A stretch of 39,685 nt of DNA from positions 1-39,685 of IMG/VR virus record IMGVR_UViG_3300049215_000041; one strand, 5' to 3'. The stretch comes from a virus. Below are positions 1 to 7,524 of the stretch, in pieces (positions within the stretch are counted from its first letter, which is position 1; every line of letters starts with the position of its first letter). Made by a program: the position numbers and the translations under genes. The notes under the pieces were generated by a model, which worked only from the letters and a program-made list of their open reading frames with translations, was not told the DNA's origin and did no database searches.

Positions 1-172
1 GGCATTAGCCATATTGTTGATTTGCTGCGAAGTATAGCCCGCCGCGCCACCCGTCGATTGGATAACCGCGTTTGTCTGCGCCATAACCTTTTGGCTGTCT
101 GCCGCTTCATTGACAGCATAAGCCAGCCCGGCCCCAACGGCGGCAAGGCCAGCGGCGGCGGCACCCACGGCG
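1..172. repeat. Terminal direct repeat, left copy
   Basis: Bases 1-172 are repeated at 39514-39685 with a single difference (C at 108, T at 39621). The repeat lies wholly inside the tape-measure coding sequence and both copies keep the same reading frame. The sequence therefore represents a circular or circularly permuted molecule cut at an arbitrary point, not a biological terminus. The unit genome would be 39513 bp. Confidence 0.95.
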
Positions 173-276
173 ATACCTCCCAGGGTTTCGAGTGCCCCGC
201 CCACAGATTGAAGGGCGGATTTTGTAGCCTCCGCCCCCTCTGCGGCTATTTGGATTACGGCATCACCAGCGGCCAT
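1..276 (-). CDS. Tail tape-measure protein, N-terminal part (gene continues at 39513)
   Basis: The ATG at 276-274 follows the stop of the upstream gene with no gap (TAAATG). These 92 codons run off the contig start and continue in frame at 39513. The full protein is about 701 aa (92 + 609). The visible N terminus is Ala/Gly-rich with a hydrophobic stretch at about residues 34-54, typical of tape-measure proteins, which are threaded through the tail tube and set its length. The two copies of the terminal repeat differ at residue 57: Glu here, Lys in the copy at 39621. By the usual rule of about 0.15 nm per residue the tail would be near 100 nm; that is an inference. The assignment rests mainly on the C-terminal part, gene size and position after the chaperone genes. 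Confidence 0.92.
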   Translation of the reverse strand, partial: MAAGDAVIQIAAEGAEATKSALQSVGGALETLGGIAVGAAAAGLAAVGAGLAYAVNEAADSQKVMAQTNAVIQSTGGAAGYTSQQINNMANA

Positions 277-615
277 TTACAATCCAATCCTGTCAAAGAA
301 TGCGGCAATCACCCGCCCCCAGTCCAGCGATTCAAGCGCTGGACGGAGATAGGGCTGTGCGGCCATTTTCCGTGTCCCGAATTCCACATATCCGGCATAG
401 TTGGCCGTGGCTGTAACAATCCATGACGCACCACTGCCCACCTTCTGAATAGTGGATTTCAAGAAGCCTGTATCTACCGGCACATTTCGCCGAGCATCGG
501 TGGCGATTGCATCGGCGGCAAGCTCGGCCACGTAAGATTGTGCCGGGCCTAGCCGCGCGATTATGTCATCTAGCTTGCTGTGATGTACAGATACACGCAC
601 ATTTATTCCGGGCAT
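277..615 (-). CDS. HK97 gp10-like head-tail/tail component
   Basis: 112 aa. The central part reads NVPVDTGFLKSTI and later YAGYVEFGTRKMAAQPYLRPAL. This is the hallmark of the HK97 gp10 / tail-completion family (a 'VDTG.L..S' block, then 'Y...VE.GT...A.P.LRPAL'). Family members act at the head-tail joint or on the tail tube. The gene starts 2 nt after the stop of the frameshifted chaperone reading frame and ends directly in front of the tape-measure ATG. In most siphophages this family lies between the head-closure and tail-terminator genes. Here it sits after the tube and chaperone genes, which is unusual. Confidence 0.85.
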   Translation of the reverse strand: MPGINVRVSVHHSKLDDIIARLGPAQSYVAELAADAIATDARRNVPVDTGFLKSTIQKVGSGASWIVTATANYAGYVEFGTRKMAAQPYLRPALESLDWGRVIAAFFDRIGL

Positions 616-617
616 GA

Positions 618-1090
618 CTATCTCAAGCTCTCGTTATTCTTCTGCTCGGCGTCCAGTATCGCCAGCCATTCGCTGACGGTATGCAAATCCAGGGCATCGA
701 TATATTCCAGCGTCCATCCCGTATCCCTGGCAAGTCGCCACCTGTTATAAGTCCAGGCGTCATCCATATGAAGCGTCGCGCCCCAGCGCAGCGCCATATA
801 CAGCGACTTGCTTAACCTGCGTTTGGGCGGAGGACTTCCTGCACGACTTCACCCACCGCCGCATCGATGGCGGCGTAATCCTTGATATCCAGGTTTTCAA
901 CCGTCTCGAATTCAAGCCCCGTCAGGTTGGCGAGGAATGTATCGTAATCGTCGCTCTTGGGATCGAGGCGGGCGGTCGCTTTAAGCTGTTTACGGGTGCG
1001 GATCATCGCCCGCACCCGCTCAGGATCAATCGTCACTTCCGTACCATCGCTTAATACAACCGTGGGCTTCTTGCTCTCGGCGTCAGTCAT
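618..1090 (-). CDS. Tail assembly chaperone GT, -1 frameshift product
   Basis: Reading from the ATG at 1090 to the slippery heptamer CCCAAAC (827-821) and slipping back one base, the frame stays open for 67 more codons to a TAG at 620-618. The product is about 157 aa. The T part has protein-like composition: it begins RRLSKSLYMALRWG and contains WTYNRWRLARDTGW and EWLAILDAEQKN. It has no start codon with a ribosome site of its own. It ends just before the gp10-like gene. Programmed -1 frameshifting that fuses G to T is nearly universal in siphophage tails, and the extended product recruits tube subunits. The alternative, a separately initiated small gene, is unlikely. Confidence 0.82.
812..1090 (-). 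CDS. Tail assembly chaperone (G-type, unshifted product)
   Basis: I choose the ATG at 1090 because an AGGAGG sequence sits 5 nt upstream. An in-frame ATG at 1114 has no comparable site. The product is 92 aa, acidic and helical, beginning MTDAESKKPTV. It lies between the tail tube gene and the gp10-like and tape-measure genes, the canonical place of the lambda gpG-type chaperone that coats the tape measure during tail assembly. Near its 3' end, at 827-821, the minus strand reads C CCA AAC, a perfect -1 slippery heptamer in the correct frame, two codons before the stop region. See the frameshifted product. Confidence 0.8.
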   Translation of the reverse strand: MTDAESKKPTVVLSDGTEVTIDPERVRAMIRTRKQLKATARLDPKSDDYDTFLANLTGLEFETVENLDIKDYAAIDAAVGEVVQEVLRPNAG

Positions 1091-1117
1091 TTTGGCCTCC
1101 TGGGCCTGCTGCATAGG

Positions 1118-1525
1118 TTAGGCGTATGTCCCATCCGAAACGGCAGCGCTGAACTGGAATTCGAGCGACAATTCTGTCACGTCATCATAGGGCGATTTAG
1201 TTTCCTGCGACTTCACAAACGCGCTCGATACATAGTGCCGCACCTTGCCGCTTGCGCTGCCTTCCGGTGCCCATTCCAGCGTCCCGGTTGCGCCTTCGAC
1301 GCACAGTACGGGTACATCAGTGGTGGCCGTGGCGCTTGTCTGAAGCAACGTCACCATTTTGGCCGTGCCGTCCTTCAGGGTGGTGAGGTAACTCCGAGCC
1401 GCGTCCGCGCCCGCGCTGGCGTCCACCAGGCCCATTTCGCGCTTGTTACTGAATTCGCGCTGATTGCCGCTGATCAGCGTGCCCTTGAAATAGACTGCTA
1501 AGTTACTGCCGGTAAATTCTGCCAT
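1118..1525 (-). CDS. Major tail tube protein
   Basis: 135 aa; ATG at 1525 with AGGAG 9 nt upstream. It contains the sequence NKREMGLVDASAGADAARSY and a C-terminal half rich in alternating hydrophobic residues (VRHYVSSAFVKSQETKSPYDD, TELSLEFQFS). Such beta-sandwich features are seen in short tail tube subunits. Its position between the tail terminator and the chaperone pair fits the tube subunit, which polymerises around the tape measure. Its size matches the single-domain tube proteins of small siphophages. I do not see an added Ig-like domain. Confidence 0.78.
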   Translation of the reverse strand: MAEFTGSNLAVYFKGTLISGNQREFSNKREMGLVDASAGADAARSYLTTLKDGTAKMVTLLQTSATATTDVPVLCVEGATGTLEWAPEGSASGKVRHYVSSAFVKSQETKSPYDDVTELSLEFQFSAAVSDGTYA

Positions 1526-1537
1526 CTGTGAATACTC

Positions 1538-1948
1538 CTATTTGTCGAAACGAATTCGATACATGCCGCCCGTGTGGTAGATAATCAGGCCACGCGGATC
1601 AACTTCCTCATATGCGATATCCTGCTCACGGGCTACCCAAAACGTCGCCCACCCGCCCGTGCTGATACTGATGGTTTGCATGTGCAGCAGCGCGTCGATT
1701 GCGCTGTCGATTGCCCCCGCCGCGCCCAGCGTGGTAGCGACGGCCTTCACCGTATATACCAGGTTACGGCTCCGGCGCGGGGTGATATTGGCGTCCCCGC
1801 CGCCCTGCCACTGATAAATCACATAGGGCAGCGCTTGATTCTCCGGGGCGATCCGGTTAAATACGCCCGTGGCTCCCGCGCCCGTCACGCTGGCGACGTT
1901 GAGCTTGGTATACAGCGCGTCCTCGATATCAATAACCGGGCTTGTCAT
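1538..1948 (-). CDS. Tail terminator / tail-completion protein (DUF3168-like)
   Basis: 136 aa. The start ATG overlaps the TGA of the preceding gene (ATGA). The N terminus (VIDIEDALYTKLN), the central LPYVIYQWQGGG and later 'DALLHMQ' resemble the gpU/DUF3168 tail-terminator fold: an N-terminal helix, 'P.v.y....g' and then a beta sheet. These proteins form the hexamer that caps the tube and binds the head connector. Order supports this: connector, stopper, terminator, tube. The exact family name is tentative. Confidence 0.68.
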   Translation of the reverse strand: MTSPVIDIEDALYTKLNVASVTGAGATGVFNRIAPENQALPYVIYQWQGGGDANITPRRSRNLVYTVKAVATTLGAAGAIDSAIDALLHMQTISISTGGWATFWVAREQDIAYEEVDPRGLIIYHTGGMYRIRFDK

Positions 1949-2322
1949 GGTTTCAACCGTGCCAATTCTGCGCGCTTGGCAATCGTCCAGCTTTGCTCAC
2001 CCATTACGGCAGTCACTTCATACGTTATCCCTCCAAATACAACCCTGTCCTTTTCGGTGATGTCCTGATCGTGCTTGAAATACATGGTATAGCGCGCCAC
2101 CACGTTGAGCGCGCCATTAATCGCGCCTTCCGTCATGGTAGTAATCTCACGATCCCGCACGTCCAGACGGCATACACAAGTGGCGTAATTGCTCCACGTC
2201 GGCACCATGCCGCCATGCCCATCAGCGGCGGCACTGGCACGCTGGATTACCACCGTACCCGGCAGAATGCTATCGGCGGTATCTCGCATGGCTGTGATTT
2301 CGCCGTCTGATAACAGGCTCAT
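1945..2322 (-). CDS. Head-closure (stopper) protein
   Basis: 125 aa. The start overlaps the end of the preceding connector gene (ATGA). The sequence has an N-terminal segment (SDGEITAMRDTADSILPGTV) followed by beta strands typical of small head-tail joining proteins: CVCRLDVRDREI, ARYTMYFKHDQDITEKDRV and GGITYEVTAV. The pattern 'D.....RV...G..YeV..V' is characteristic of SPP1 gp16 / phage head-tail joining families. The protein likely seals the portal channel after packaging. It is transcribed with the connector and terminator genes. Confidence 0.7.
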   Translation of the reverse strand: MSLLSDGEITAMRDTADSILPGTVVIQRASAAADGHGGMVPTWSNYATCVCRLDVRDREITTMTEGAINGALNVVARYTMYFKHDQDITEKDRVVFGGITYEVTAVMGEQSWTIAKRAELARLKP

Positions 2323-2900
2323 GCTAAATCGCTCCGGCTAAAAGGCACGGTAGACAACCCGCCCTGACGGGTAAACCGCTCGTACATATCCTTATAGTGA
2401 TCGTAAAGCTGCGAGCGGCTAAACATCTGATCCTCGGCCTTGAAGTCGTAAGCCTGTGCCACGTGGGCCAGCTTGCGGCTCCATACTTCCGCCGCCGCGT
2501 CGCTGACGTTGTACGAGCGTGCCCAGTTAAGGAATATTACCTTACCCAATTGATCGGCGGTGAAGCGGATAATGCCCGTCTGATAGTCCACCGAATACAG
2601 CGTATTCGAGATGACGACGCCGTTACTGTCCGTGAGTAACCACTGTGGCGATCCGCTCGGCTCTTCTTCCAGGTTGCCATAGCCGATAAAGTAACTGTGC
2701 CACTCGGTGACGCCTGCCACCCATTCGCGCTGAGGTACGAGCGTCAGCATATGGATAACCTCGACTTGTAAATCGAGGATATCTTCGAGCTGATCATCGC
2801 TCCAATACGTCACCGATCCCACCGTATAGTCTGCCGTGGTGGTTTCGGTGAGCATTCGCAGACGGGCGATCAGCGTCGCCATTCCGGTACGGGCTGCCAT
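2319..2900 (-). CDS. Head-tail connector (adaptor) protein
   Basis: 193 aa (187 if the second Met is used). The start overlaps the previous stop (TAATG). The N-terminal region is helical and includes YWSDDQLEDILDLQ, where 'yWsDeql...Ld' is frequent in phage adaptor proteins. It then has a central beta region with VDYQTGIIRFTADQLG and a C-terminal helix. It sits directly upstream of the stopper gene, the place of gp6/gp15-like adaptors that dock on the portal. A role as neck adaptor is inferred from order and shape; no catalytic motif is seen. Confidence 0.65.
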   Translation of the reverse strand: MAARTGMATLIARLRMLTETTTADYTVGSVTYWSDDQLEDILDLQVEVIHMLTLVPQREWVAGVTEWHSYFIGYGNLEEEPSGSPQWLLTDSNGVVISNTLYSVDYQTGIIRFTADQLGKVIFLNWARSYNVSDAAAEVWSRKLAHVAQAYDFKAEDQMFSRSQLYDHYKDMYERFTRQGGLSTVPFSRSDLA

Positions 2901-3100
2901 TATTCGGCCTCGACGCCTTCCGCGCTCTTGCTCTTCTTGCTCTTCTTGCTGGCTTTGATTGCATCGTCATACACAATCACGGGATTATCCGTGTAGCCGT
3001 CAATCAATTCCCAGCCGTGGGCAAAATAGAATTCCTCATTGGCATCGCTAAGAAGCTCCACCGTCTCGCCCGTCCTCGGATCACGATACTTAGGCATCAT
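2900..3100 (-). CDS. Small structural-module protein, Lys/acidic C terminus
   Basis: About 66 aa from one of two adjacent ATGs at 3100 and 3097, preceded by AAAGG; a GTG further upstream (3106) would add two residues. The N-terminal half reads KYRDPRTGETVELLSDANEEF. The C-terminal part holds a run of KK/SKK pairs and then acidic residues. Short proteins of this kind often sit between capsid and connector genes in siphophages, and function is not established. The gene overlaps both neighbours by a few bases, so it is translationally coupled. Confidence 0.6.
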   Translation of the reverse strand: MMPKYRDPRTGETVELLSDANEEFYFAHGWELIDGYTDNPVIVYDDAIKASKKSKKSKSAEGVEAE

Positions 3101-4002
3101 TACCACCTTTCGCCATTTGCGACACGCTCGAATAGTTTCTCGTACTGCGCGGCCATCCCGTCAGCGCTCCGGCATTCGGCAATCCAGGCCCGCGCCCGCT
3201 TCGGATCAATTTCTTTCAGGTGATTACAGCATTCCGCCAGCTCGCCGGGAGTATCCCGCACAAACCCGGTAATCCCATCCTCGATCATGCCGTCGTCCGT
3301 CAGCCCCAGCGACGGCGTACCACAGGCCGCGCCCTCTAAAAAGCTCGTAGCCGGTACGGCAGATATCACCGCACCCGCGTGGGCCAGCGTGTCAAAGAAT
3401 AGGAGCCTGTCCTCGATTTGTAACTGCTTGTCGGCGCTCACCGGGGCCGGGCCTTCGCTGCCGATCAGCCACAAGGGACGCCCGGCGTTTATGGCCGTCT
3501 CAGATACCAGATCGAAACGTTTCCAACTCGCTGACAGCAGTCCGACACACACTAAATGCTTGCCGCGCACACCATCATAAAAAGGCAGCGTGGTGATATC
3601 CAACCCCTCCGGTATCACCATGCCATCGGGATCACCAAACCGCGCCGGGTGATTTTTGCAGCCATATACCCGATTGCGCGGGGCATGTCCTTCCGCATCT
3701 ACCACCTTGCACACAATCGGCAAATCGTCGCGCAGCTTGGCAAACTCGAAATGATGGGAGCCGTCCAGGTAAGCGTCGTAATCCATCGCGCGGGTTGCCA
3801 TCGATAGCGCCCGCTGATCTTCGTCCTGATGGATCACCATCTGACAGCCCGGAACGCGGCTGCCTGGCCCCGCGTATACCGTCACGTCATGCCCGCGCCG
3901 CTCAAGCGCCCACGCCAATCGATAAATCGCGCGCCCCAATCCGTGCCCTGGATAGTTGATATCGGTAGGCAGCCGCGTATCAGACAGGATCGCCAATCGC
4001 AT
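3100..4002 (-). CDS. Glycosyltransferase, GT-B fold (GT4-like)
   Basis: 300 aa. The start overlaps the stop of the larger glycosyltransferase (TGATG). The N terminus is a Rossmann-type beta strand and loop (MRLAILSDTRLP), followed by GHGLGRAIYRLAWALERRGHDVTVY, the nucleotide/acceptor half seen in GT4 enzymes. The C-terminal half contains HLVCVGLLSASWKRFDL and SFLEGAACGTPSLGLTDDG, the 'E..A.GtP' sugar-nucleotide-binding block of retaining GT-B enzymes. The protein is shorter than usual (350-400 aa). It probably transfers a sugar from a nucleotide donor. Its place among virion genes suggests virion or tail-fibre glycosylation, but host surface modification is also possible. Confidence 0.82.
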   Translation of the reverse strand: MRLAILSDTRLPTDINYPGHGLGRAIYRLAWALERRGHDVTVYAGPGSRVPGCQMVIHQDEDQRALSMATRAMDYDAYLDGSHHFEFAKLRDDLPIVCKVVDAEGHAPRNRVYGCKNHPARFGDPDGMVIPEGLDITTLPFYDGVRGKHLVCVGLLSASWKRFDLVSETAINAGRPLWLIGSEGPAPVSADKQLQIEDRLLFFDTLAHAGAVISAVPATSFLEGAACGTPSLGLTDDGMIEDGITGFVRDTPGELAECCNHLKEIDPKRARAWIAECRSADGMAAQYEKLFERVANGERW

Positions 4003-6140
4003 CAGTTAGTCCCTACCCCACGACGGCGCGCGGCCTTATGGTTGGGCTTTTCAACCACTGCGCCCGCCATATATTCAGAAGCGTTTATTTCCCACGCAGG
4101 CTCATGGGCATATTCCGGCTTGTGACCGTTTGTCCCTTCCGGCAGATTGGGCACGGGGCATATCGTAATCCACACGTTAGGCACAACCTTGCGAAGCTCC
4201 GCTATCAGCGCCTCAGCCCTTGCGCGGGGCCACTGCTTGTTAATGTGGAATTCGCCAATCACATATCGCACGCCGTCCAGGAGCGCCGTTTTGCCTTCCA
4301 GGATTTCATACTCTGCGCCCTCACAATCAATCTTGAGCAGGGCAGGGTGATCCACGTTGATGATAGTATTCAGTGTTATGGACGGTGCGAATGCCAGCGT
4401 CGATGTATATATATTGTTGCCGCCCGTATTTTCGCCCGGCGTATCTGCCATGAATACGTCGCGCCCGTCTTTGGTTACGGCTATCGCATAAGCGATTGTA
4501 TTGTCTCGCACGCCATTAGCCTGCCGGTTGTGCTGCAACCGCTCAAAGTTGGCGTCCATCGGCTCATAGGCCACCACCGCACAGTCCGGGAAGCGCTTCG
4601 CAAGGTAGCACGTCACAATCCCGACGTGCGCACCGATGTCCACCGCAAAATCGCCGGGCCGCAAGTCCACCATATCCAGGTGATAACTCGCGGTAACTTC
4701 CCGCTCGATAATCTTCGACACGCCACCTTCGGGATCATCCTCGAATTCGAGCGCCTGGCCGTTCAGCATCAGCGGCGGGAAGGCATTCGGGAAGATACGG
4801 CCATCCGTAGCTTTCCCGGCGCGACACTTGCTATCAAGGCACGGCGTCACGATCTGCCCCTGATAAGACAGTCCCACTTTGCCCCACTTGTGCGTGTGGT
4901 CCGCTGCCGCCTTCGCCCTGTCAAGCCCCAATTCGGCCTCAACCCGTTTCAGAGCCGGGAGCATATAGTTAGCGAATACCGCGTCGGCGTCATAGTCCTG
5001 CACTCGCAATCGTGCAAGCTGGCGCGGGTTGGCGTGCCACATACCTACTTCATCCGGGCCGACGATTTGGGGTGCGTGCGCCGTCTCGTAGCTTTTTTCC
5101 AGCGCATCCACAATCCCCGGAATGCTGGGTATCCGCCATATCAGGCCCGCATGGCGAGGGTAGGGCGCAACCGTGGGCACTTTGATCCCGCTGTAGCACA
5201 ATTCCGACATGCTGCTGCTGTCAGAGACGATCACGGGTGTGCCACAAGCCTGCGATTCAATTATGGGTATCCCGAAGCCCTCCGCATAGGAAGGGCACAA
5301 CAGCACGTCAGCGGCGTTATACAAATCCGCCATCGTCTCAGGGCCAATCATGCCCATATGGTAAAAATACTGATTGGGATAGACGACGCTGCCCACCGGA
5401 TCGACGCCTGCCGTTTCCATAAAGTCGAAGATACTTTCGCCCCGCGCGCCCGTCATGTCCGTGTGCAGATAAAGCACGCTGTCGGGGTGCGCCGCGTGAA
5501 ATTCCTTCCAGGCACACAGCGCCTCATAGAAGCCCTTCCGATTGTCATTGTTGGCCGAATTCATCAGCACAACAAATTTATCTTCGAGCTTCACCGGGTA
5601 TTCGCGCTCCGGCTCATCGGCGTCAATCGCCTGCTGGATTAAGCGCCGCGCCTCGGCACTGTCGCCCGGCTTGTAAACCTTCATATCGACGCCATGCGGT
5701 ACATAGTCACATTCGAAGCCGGCGTCTTTGAGCTGCTGCTCACCAAACCGCGAAATCGCCCACACCCAGCGCGCGCCCACCCGGAGCGCCTTGGCTAAGT
5801 CAGGCCGCAGCGGCGAGCTATCGACAACCGCCATTTGTATATGCGGGTGCTGCTGATAGGCCGTCACATCCGCGATAAAGAAATCAAACAGGCCAAGTGA
5901 TACATCCGCCTGCGTCCAGCGCATGTGAGCATCGTATACGTCATTGCCCCATGCGTCGAAACGCTGCATCACGGCCAGCGTTTCATCTTCGCCGCGATAG
6001 GACGGCGCACCGTTACGATCCGTGAAGGCAAACTCGACAGGCTCATAGCCCGCCGCCTTCATGCGCGGGATAAACAGGTTGATTTGATTACCGTAGCCCG
6101 TTTTCCACTGCCGCCCATTCGATACCGTCATTATTTTCAT
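4002..6140 (-). CDS. Two-domain glycosyltransferase (GT4-like) - FkbM methyltransferase
   Basis: 712 aa. Residues 1-400 form a GT-B glycosyltransferase. VPHGVDMKVYKP lies at about 147-158, and EGFGIPIIESQACGTPVIVS at about 287-306 carries the E-x7-E motif (E287/E295). A linker near 413-452 contains His/Cys residues (HTHKWG, PCLDSKCRAGK). Residues 480-712 are an FkbM-family methyltransferase: VDIGAHVGIVT (about 500-510) is the SAM-binding motif I, YEPMDANFERL follows, and LKIDCEGAEYEIL (602-614) is the family signature. FkbM enzymes O-methylate sugars. A coupled glycosylation plus sugar-methylation function is therefore likely. The gene lies right after the decoration protein gene, separated by a strong hairpin (6178-6200), and overlaps the second glycosyltransferase. 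Confidence 0.88.
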   Translation of the reverse strand: MKIMTVSNGRQWKTGYGNQINLFIPRMKAAGYEPVEFAFTDRNGAPSYRGEDETLAVMQRFDAWGNDVYDAHMRWTQADVSLGLFDFFIADVTAYQQHPHIQMAVVDSSPLRPDLAKALRVGARWVWAISRFGEQQLKDAGFECDYVPHGVDMKVYKPGDSAEARRLIQQAIDADEPEREYPVKLEDKFVVLMNSANNDNRKGFYEALCAWKEFHAAHPDSVLYLHTDMTGARGESIFDFMETAGVDPVGSVVYPNQYFYHMGMIGPETMADLYNAADVLLCPSYAEGFGIPIIESQACGTPVIVSDSSSMSELCYSGIKVPTVAPYPRHAGLIWRIPSIPGIVDALEKSYETAHAPQIVGPDEVGMWHANPRQLARLRVQDYDADAVFANYMLPALKRVEAELGLDRAKAAADHTHKWGKVGLSYQGQIVTPCLDSKCRAGKATDGRIFPNAFPPLMLNGQALEFEDDPEGGVSKIIEREVTASYHLDMVDLRPGDFAVDIGAHVGIVTCYLAKRFPDCAVVAYEPMDANFERLQHNRQANGVRDNTIAYAIAVTKDGRDVFMADTPGENTGGNNIYTSTLAFAPSITLNTIINVDHPALLKIDCEGAEYEILEGKTALLDGVRYVIGEFHINKQWPRARAEALIAELRKVVPNVWITICPVPNLPEGTNGHKPEYAHEPAWEINASEYMAGAVVEKPNHKAARRRGVGTN

Positions 6141-6170
6141 TGCAGGTTTCCTTGCCGTCTCTTACGGCGT

Positions 6171-6200
6171 GGTGAAAGGGGCGGGGCACATCCCCGCCCC
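6171..6200 (-). terminator. GC-rich hairpin between capsid and glycosyltransferase genes
   Basis: A perfect 9-bp inverted repeat, GGGGCGGGG (6178-6186) and CCCCGCCCC (6192-6200), with a 5-nt loop, is followed on the minus strand by TTTCACC. The U-tract is short, so it is probably a partial terminator or attenuator that lowers expression of the glycosyltransferases relative to the abundant capsid proteins. Confidence 0.6.
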
Positions 6201-6208
6201 ACAATCTG

Positions 6209-6610
6209 CTAGACGCTGCGCGGAAGCTCGAATGCGTACACCTTGCCAGCCGAGAAGCCCGCGAAAGTCATGCTGTAGCTCGTGCCGGTGGCATCCAGGA
6301 AGCGCGCCGGTTCAAGCACAAACCAGATTTTATGCTCGCCCGACGTACCCACCGCCGAAGCCAGATTGCCGATACCGCCCTGGACGTTGACGCCGGGGTT
6401 TGCGCCCGCCGTGGTTGATGCTGCCGGGTTGGCGGCGATAAACGTCACGGTGGAGGCTGCAACCGTCCCGGTGTTGTCCACGAGGATCAGCACCGCGCGG
6501 CCCTTCGATGGCGTCACGGTAAAGGTTGAAGACGTATCAACGGCAGTGCCCACCGGAGTAACCCCGGTGTTAAGGCCGAACGTCTGCGGTACAACTGCAA
6601 CAGTAGCCAT
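6209..6610 (-). CDS. Capsid decoration-like or accessory head protein
   Basis: 133 aa, preceded by AGGAGG. It is rich in Thr, Ala, Gly and Val, with strands such as RAVLILVDNTGTVAASTVTFI and a C-terminal TSYSMTFAGFSAGKVYAFEL. It has no catalytic motif. It comes immediately after the major capsid gene, a usual place for decoration or cement proteins with a beta-sandwich fold. I infer this from composition and position; it could also be a head fibre. Confidence 0.55.
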   Translation of the reverse strand: MATVAVVPQTFGLNTGVTPVGTAVDTSSTFTVTPSKGRAVLILVDNTGTVAASTVTFIAANPAASTTAGANPGVNVQGGIGNLASAVGTSGEHKIWFVLEPARFLDATGTSYSMTFAGFSAGKVYAFELPRSV

Positions 6611-6628
6611 AGTTTATTTACCCTCCTT

Positions 6629-7504
6629 TTAGGGGTGCGTCGCGCCCAGCGAGGCCAGCGCGTTGGGCAGGACAACCTTCGCCCCATAGACGTGGAGGCC
6701 CTTCACCGCGTCGGCGAAACGGTACTGCGGCTCGTAGGCCGTCAGGTTGACGAGCTGCTGTGCAAACGTGGTAGCCCACGGATGCCCGGCCACGACGGTG
6801 GCGACGCTGTTCTGCGCCACGCCGTTGGTAGCGGTGACGTTATTGCTGATCATGATATCGAAGCCCGCAGCGCGGCCCACGACACCATTCTGAAGCACGT
6901 CATCCTGCCCGGAAGTCTTGACGGTGGAAGTCGTCGCCGATACAAACCGCTGATCCTGAAGCAGGAGATCGTGATACCAGGGCGGAACGATGCACCAGCG
7001 CCCATCGCGCGGCACATTCGACTGTGACAGCACAGTGCCCAGGGCCACCAGATGCACGTAGGCATTGGTAGCGGTGCCCAAGTCGGAAACCGTGCCCAGT
7101 GCATTGGCGGTGGGGATGGCTGCCGTCATGGTGGTATTCACAAACTGATCGATGGTATCCGCGACGGCGTAGGCCGCGCGCTCCATCGCCGTTCCCATGA
7201 CTTTGGGGTTTGTCTGTGCCTGATCGATGCTGTCGATTGCGAAGTTAACATACTTCGCCTGATCGATGACAAGCACCTGCTGTGCAGCGGTGAGGGCGTC
7301 CGGTGCAACCATGTCCGTATCTTTGGTATAGTCGCGGACGGTGATCGGCCCCACCTGATTGATTTTTACGGTATCGCCGTAAGCCGAGATGTCTCCCTCA
7401 TAGTCACGGTTGATCGTGCTGGGGGCTGCGAAAACAAGCGCCTTGTCCAGGTAGCGCAGCATAGCAGATGACCAGACTTGAGGAATAAAAAGCGCAATAC
7501 TCAT
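6629..7504 (-). CDS. Major capsid protein (P22 coat / HK97-fold type)
   Basis: 291 aa; the ATG at 7504 has AGGAAT upstream. It has a typical N-terminal arm (IPQVWSSAMLRYLDKALVFA), then YGDTVKINQVGPITVRDYTK and the P-domain/spine helix region FAIDSIDQAQTNPKVM and RAAYAVADTIDQFV. The later RWCIVPPWYHDLLLQDQRFV and GFDIMISNNV are typical of P22 gp5-like and related HK97-fold capsid proteins without a maturation protease. No protease gene is present nearby, and a separate scaffold gene lies just upstream. The last portion (QLVNLTAYEPQYRFADAVKGL) also fits the family. Confidence 0.9.
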   Translation of the reverse strand: MSIALFIPQVWSSAMLRYLDKALVFAAPSTINRDYEGDISAYGDTVKINQVGPITVRDYTKDTDMVAPDALTAAQQVLVIDQAKYVNFAIDSIDQAQTNPKVMGTAMERAAYAVADTIDQFVNTTMTAAIPTANALGTVSDLGTATNAYVHLVALGTVLSQSNVPRDGRWCIVPPWYHDLLLQDQRFVSATTSTVKTSGQDDVLQNGVVGRAAGFDIMISNNVTATNGVAQNSVATVVAGHPWATTFAQQLVNLTAYEPQYRFADAVKGLHVYGAKVVLPNALASLGATHP

Positions 7505-7524
7505 TGCCTATTCCTATCCTTTTC

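Noticed and set aside
4038-5642. Long plus-strand open frame (534 codons)
   Set aside because: It lies exactly antisense to the glycosyltransferase-FkbM gene, whose motifs are unambiguous. The plus frame has no recognisable motif and is Arg/His-rich, as expected from a shadow frame in GC-rich DNA.
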